This document shows positions 62,643-64,000 of a DNA stretch of 64,000 bases, one piece after another. A model generated the notes under the pieces. That model was not told the DNA's origin. It made no database searches and was given only the letters and a program-made list of their open reading frames with translations. Positions within the stretch are counted from its first letter, which is position 1. Each line of letters begins with the position of its first letter. Origin of the DNA: Burkholderia anthina (GTDB lineage: Bacteria; Pseudomonadota; Gammaproteobacteria; Burkholderiales; Burkholderiaceae); assembly GCF_902498995.1 (NCBI RefSeq), contig NZ_CABVLY010000030.1:1-64000 (forward strand), read 5' to 3'. Made by a program: the position numbers and the translations under genes.

Positions 62643-63074
62643 ATGGGTCTCCTCGACATCGTTGGCGGTCTGATCGGCGGCCAGGCCGGCGGCAACTCGC
62701 AAAGCGCGCTCATCACGACCGCGCTCGAATTCATCAACAACCAGCCGGGCGGCCTGAACGGGCTGATCGAGAAGTTCAAGGCCGGCGGCGCCGGCGACGT
62801 GATCGGCTCGTGGGTCGGCAGCGGCGAAAACCAGCCGATCTCGGCGGACACGCTGCAGAACGTGCTCGGCTCGGACGCCGTCGGCGCGCTCGCGAGCAAG
62901 GTGGGCATCGATCCGTCGCAAGCATCGTCGATCCTCGCGCAGGTGCTGCCGCACGTCGTGAACCACGCGACGCCGAACGGCGAAGTGCCGGCCGACGGCC
63001 AGGTCGACACGTCGAACGTGCTCGGCGCACTGTCGCAGCTCGCCGGCATGTTCGGCGGCAACAAGCAGGCCTGA
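62643..63074 (+). CDS. YidB family protein (DUF937)
   Basis: 143 residues. Matches the YidB/DUF937 family: GLLDIVGGLIGGQ at the start, a Gly/Asn-rich middle and the conserved segment WVGSGENQPISADTLQNVLG. No signal peptide or membrane helix is evident. The function is unknown. It has its own terminator downstream, so it is probably a single-gene unit. Confidence 0.92.
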   Translation: MGLLDIVGGLIGGQAGGNSQSALITTALEFINNQPGGLNGLIEKFKAGGAGDVIGSWVGSGENQPISADTLQNVLGSDAVGALASKVGIDPSQASSILAQVLPHVVNHATPNGEVPADGQVDTSNVLGALSQLAGMFGGNKQA

Positions 63075-63131
63075 GCGCACCGCGCACGACAGCCGGAGCG
63101 GCCGCTTCATCCGTTTCCGCCGCTCCATATG

Positions 63132-63164
63132 CAAACACCCCGCCTGAGCGGGGTGTTTGTTTTT
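63132..63164. terminator. Bidirectional terminator between yidB-like gene and clpB
   Basis: A 12-bp perfect stem (CAAACACCCCGC/GCGGGGTGTTTG) with CTGA loop and T-run on the plus strand. Confidence 0.93.
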
Positions 63165-63206
63165 GCGCGCCCGGCGCGAACCGGGCGTGCGGCCGATGAC
63201 CGGCGA

Positions 63207-64000
63207 TCAGTGCACGACGCGGTCGAACACGAACTTGCCGTCGCTGACGTCGACCGGGATCACGTCCTTCGGACCGAAGCGGCCCGCGAGGATCAGCTTC
63301 GCGACCGGGTTCTCGATCTCCTGCTGAATCGCGCGCTTCAGCGGCCGCGCACCGAACAGCGGATCGTAGCCGACCTTGCCGATCTGTTCGAGCGCCGCCG
63401 GCGACACCTCGAGCGCCATGTCGAGCTTCGCGAGCCGGTCGTGCAGGCGTGCGAGCTGGATCTTCGCGATCGACTCGATGTTGCTGCGGTCGAGCGCATG
63501 GAACACGACGACGTCGTCGATCCGGTTCAGGAACTCCGGACGGAAGTGCTGCTTCACTTCGAGCCACACCGCGTCCTTGATCTCTTCCTGCGGCGAACCC
63601 GTCATCGCCTGGATCACCTGCGAGCCGAGGTTCGACGTCATCACGATCACCGTGTTCTTGAAATCGACCGTGCGCCCCTGCCCGTCGGTCATGCGACCGT
63701 CGTCGAGCACCTGCAGCAGCACGTTGAACACGTCCGGATGCGCCTTCTCGATCTCGTCGAGCAGGATCACGCTGTACGGCTTGCGGCGCACGGCTTCCGT
63801 CAGGTAGCCGCCTTCCTCGTAGCCGACATAGCCCGGCGGCGCGCCGATCAGCCGCGCGACGCTGTGCTTCTCCATGAACTCGCTCATGTCGATGCGGATC
63901 AGGTGCTCTTCTGAATCGAACAGGAACGACGCCAGCGCCTTGCACAGCTCGGTCTTGCCGACACCCGTCGGGCCGAGGAACAGGAACGAGCCGTACGGAC
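63207..64000 (-). CDS. clpB: Disaggregase ClpB, C-terminal part
   Basis: The last 264 codons are inside the window; the gene continues past the right edge. The second AAA+ domain is visible: Walker A GPTGVGKTEL at the edge, Walker B VILLDEIEKAHP, sensor TSNLGS, arginine-finger region FRPEFLNRIDDVV. The C-terminal small domain ends in KFVFDRVVH. With DnaK it rescues aggregated proteins. The order and length fit ClpB rather than ClpA or ClpC; the middle coiled coil is outside the window, so this is not fully proven. Confidence 0.93.
   Translation of the reverse strand, partial: PYGSFLFLGPTGVGKTELCKALASFLFDSEEHLIRIDMSEFMEKHSVARLIGAPPGYVGYEEGGYLTEAVRRKPYSVILLDEIEKAHPDVFNVLLQVLDDGRMTDGQGRTVDFKNTVIVMTSNLGSQVIQAMTGSPQEEIKDAVWLEVKQHFRPEFLNRIDDVVVFHALDRSNIESIAKIQLARLHDRLAKLDMALEVSPAALEQIGKVGYDPLFGARPLKRAIQQEIENPVAKLILAGRFGPKDVIPVDVSDGKFVFDRVVH

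Noticed and set aside
1..64000. CRISPR arrays, insertion sequences, prophage or integrated islands
   Set aside because: No regularly spaced repeats, no transposase or integrase sequence, no tRNA with flanking direct repeats, and even base composition throughout.

Overview
The window is GC-rich, gene-dense core chromosome from a beta-proteobacterium. Gene content and order (pha genes, hfq-hflX-hflK-hflC-hisZ-purA, der-bamB-hisS-ispG-rodZ-rlmN-ndk, surE-pcm-nlpD-rpoS, dnaX-ybaB-recR, trxA-rho) point to Burkholderia, most likely the B. cepacia complex, chromosome 1. That placement rests on gene order and protein character, not on a database search. I see no insertion sequence, prophage, CRISPR array, tRNA or rRNA gene. 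About 57 protein genes and one small RNA (4.5S/SRP RNA) are supported.

Layout. 1-2051 (-): start of a thiolase (phaA) and PHB synthase phaC. 2408-4468 (-): pgeF and rluD, divergent from bamD (+). 5423-8773 (-): a DinG/YoaA-type helicase, a YdcH-like small protein and an exported Gln-rich coiled-coil protein. 8932-11256 (+): tex. 11377-13290 (-): kup. 13565-20908 (-): a long cluster of hfq, hflX, hflK, hflC, a DUF2065 gene, hisZ, purA and a phosphoribosyltransferase, closed by a strong terminator. 21050-30058 (-): der, bamB, a YfgM-like gene, hisS, ispG, rodZ, rlmN and ndk. 30309-31007 (+): a BI-1 family membrane protein. 31072-32469 (-): rlmD. 32689-33543 (+): an EEP-family hydrolase. 33574-38013 (-): an exonuclease, rpoS, nlpD, pcm and surE, partly with overlapping start and stop codons. 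38236-43137 (-): a CoA-transferase, recR, ybaB, dnaX and the SRP RNA. 43553-52145 (+): trxA, rho, a MerR/MFS pair, mtfA, rpmE2, and a membrane glycosyltransferase next to a MATE transporter.

The main accessory region is an acetoin catabolism locus (52161-60732). Six genes on the minus strand (acoX, an SDR dehydrogenase, acoA, acoB, acoC and a lipA paralogue) face the divergent sigma-54 activator gene acoR. The intergenic region holds an exact -24/-12 sigma-54 promoter and upstream dyads that may bind AcoR. The E1 and lipoyl-E2 components should cleave acetoin to acetaldehyde and acetyl-CoA. Lipoyl synthase is supplied in the operon, but the E3 dihydrolipoamide dehydrogenase is not present and must come from elsewhere. 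Next to it is a MerR/carboxymuconolactone-decarboxylase pair with a textbook MerR operator, then a secreted ComEA-like protein with a histone-like tail, a YidB-like gene and the 3' part of clpB.

Most of the window is housekeeping: envelope assembly (BamB, BamD, RodZ, NlpD), RNA modification and control (RluD, RlmN, RlmD, Hfq, HflX, Tex, Rho), DNA replication and repair (DnaX, RecR, YbaB, DinG), and central biosynthesis (PurA, HisZ, HisS, IspG, Ndk). I did not find a clearly unprecedented system. The best leads are the aco operon with its own lipoyl synthase, two MerR cassettes with unknown ligands, and two low-complexity exported proteins.
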